Positions 63,638 through 64,000 of a stretch of 64,000 nt of DNA are shown here, one piece after another. The first letter of the stretch is position 1. Every line of letters begins with the position of its first letter. The DNA comes from Alphaproteobacteria bacterium (GTDB lineage: Bacteria > Pseudomonadota > Alphaproteobacteria > UBA7887). The stretch lies in the NCBI GenBank assembly GCA_030739735.1, contig JASLYQ010000011.1:20566-84565 (forward strand), read 5' to 3'. Both the position numbers and the translations under genes were made by a program. Below the pieces are notes generated by a model. That model searched no databases. It was not told the origin of the DNA and was given only the letters and a program-made list of their open reading frames with translations.

Positions 63638-64000
63638 TCCCCGGATGACCACTTGCGGTCGCTTGTAGCTTAGCAAATATGACGGTCGAAGGCGATTCCG
63701 GTCCTGATCCGGCAGTCTGCATGGCGAGCTCCCCTCTTCGTCGAGCCGATTTGGCGATCAAAAGCCCGGCCAGTGACCTTTTCGCGCTGTGAGAGCGTAC
63801 CCCGGCGCGCGCCGCACATACCTGTCCGGTCGAGCGATCGATGCTACTGGATCGGCCGCTGTCATGGCGGCAATGGTGCTGGTCGCCATATTTGGCCTTC
63901 CATTTGTAGAACGTCGTCGGGCTGATGCCGTGCTCGCGGCAGACCTCCGCCGTCTTCAGGCCACGCTCCTGCTCAGCCAAAATCGCGATGATCTGTTCCT
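63627..64000 (-). mobile_element. IS3-family transposase OrfA fragment (truncated at window edge and interrupted)
   Basis: The minus-strand frame from the right edge reads EQIIAILAEQERGLKTAEVC and REHGISPTTFYKWKAKYG, the N-terminal helix-turn-helix of IS3/IS407-type OrfA. After KYGD at about 63882 similarity ends abruptly and the rest of the frame is unrelated, instead of the usual heptad coiled coil. The insertion sequence is therefore disrupted or truncated within OrfA; no inverted repeat or OrfB is visible in the window. The upstream half lies beyond 64000. Confidence 0.75.

Overview
The window looks like a chromosomal segment of a GC-rich alphaproteobacterium, probably Rhodospirillales-like and perhaps marine. 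This rests on the gene set (xseB next to a histone-deacetylase-family gene, HspQ, TrmJ-like/CimA/CysS, class II DAHP synthase, an NDUFS4-like respiratory remnant) and on composition. Core and catabolic genes dominate. There is no CRISPR array, rRNA operon or intact mobile element. The only mobile trace is an IS3-type transposase fragment at the right edge.

Layout. 1-5546: the end of xseB, a histone-deacetylase-family hydrolase, and a divergent RND efflux adaptor/pump pair of clearly lower GC. 5678-6117: tRNA-Arg(TCT) and tRNA-Pro(TGG) flanking a broken NDUFS4-like gene. 6213-9589: a small unknown protein and an ABC importer of the ThiXYZ (pyrimidine precursor) type, with a small broken gene inside it. 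9625-16971: a ten-gene Mrp/Mnh-type cation/proton antiporter operon with three D-type channel subunits and no full-length MrpA. 17023-17352: HspQ. 17756-33290: a catabolic region. It holds an XylX-like FAH-family dehydratase and an IlvD/Edd dehydratase (a sugar-acid pair), a dehydrogenase, two cupins, and a cytochrome P450 with an adjacent rubredoxin. It continues with a kinase/acyl-CoA dehydrogenase pair resembling a split ACAD11, a threonine-dehydratase-like enzyme, two tandem Ldh2-type dehydrogenases, a TauE/SafE exporter, and an ArsR-ArsI-like pair. 33291-38923: a cysteine-rich DUF1847 protein, a VWA/MoxR pair, an enolase-superfamily sugar-acid dehydratase and an MFS carrier. 39014-51036: rpsD, a tungstate-type ABC importer, TrmJ-like-CimA-CysS, NadE with a nicotinate phosphoribosyltransferase, an SDR and class II DAHP synthase. 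51322-59093: a CitE-like lyase, a tiny membrane protein, a lactate-racemase-like protein, a TIM-barrel isomerase, an FAD-linked oxidase, glutathione reductase and a succinate-semialdehyde-type dehydrogenase. 59582-64000: a TPR-methyltransferase, a PanE-like reductase, a GNAT, a MAPEG protein and the IS3 fragment in low-GC surroundings.

How the genes fit together. Most operons are tightly packed with 4-base stop/start overlaps. The most coherent theme is oxidation of small organic acids: two dehydratase systems for sugar acids, several NAD(P)-linked dehydrogenases, a semialdehyde dehydrogenase, and ACAD11-like chemistry for 4-hydroxy acids. The most unusual candidate system is the six-gene minus-strand operon at 19368-24943, where a P450 and a rubredoxin lie between two cupins inside a sugar-acid dehydratase operon. 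A second theme is decay: at least five small or partial genes are broken by short indels or survive only as ends.
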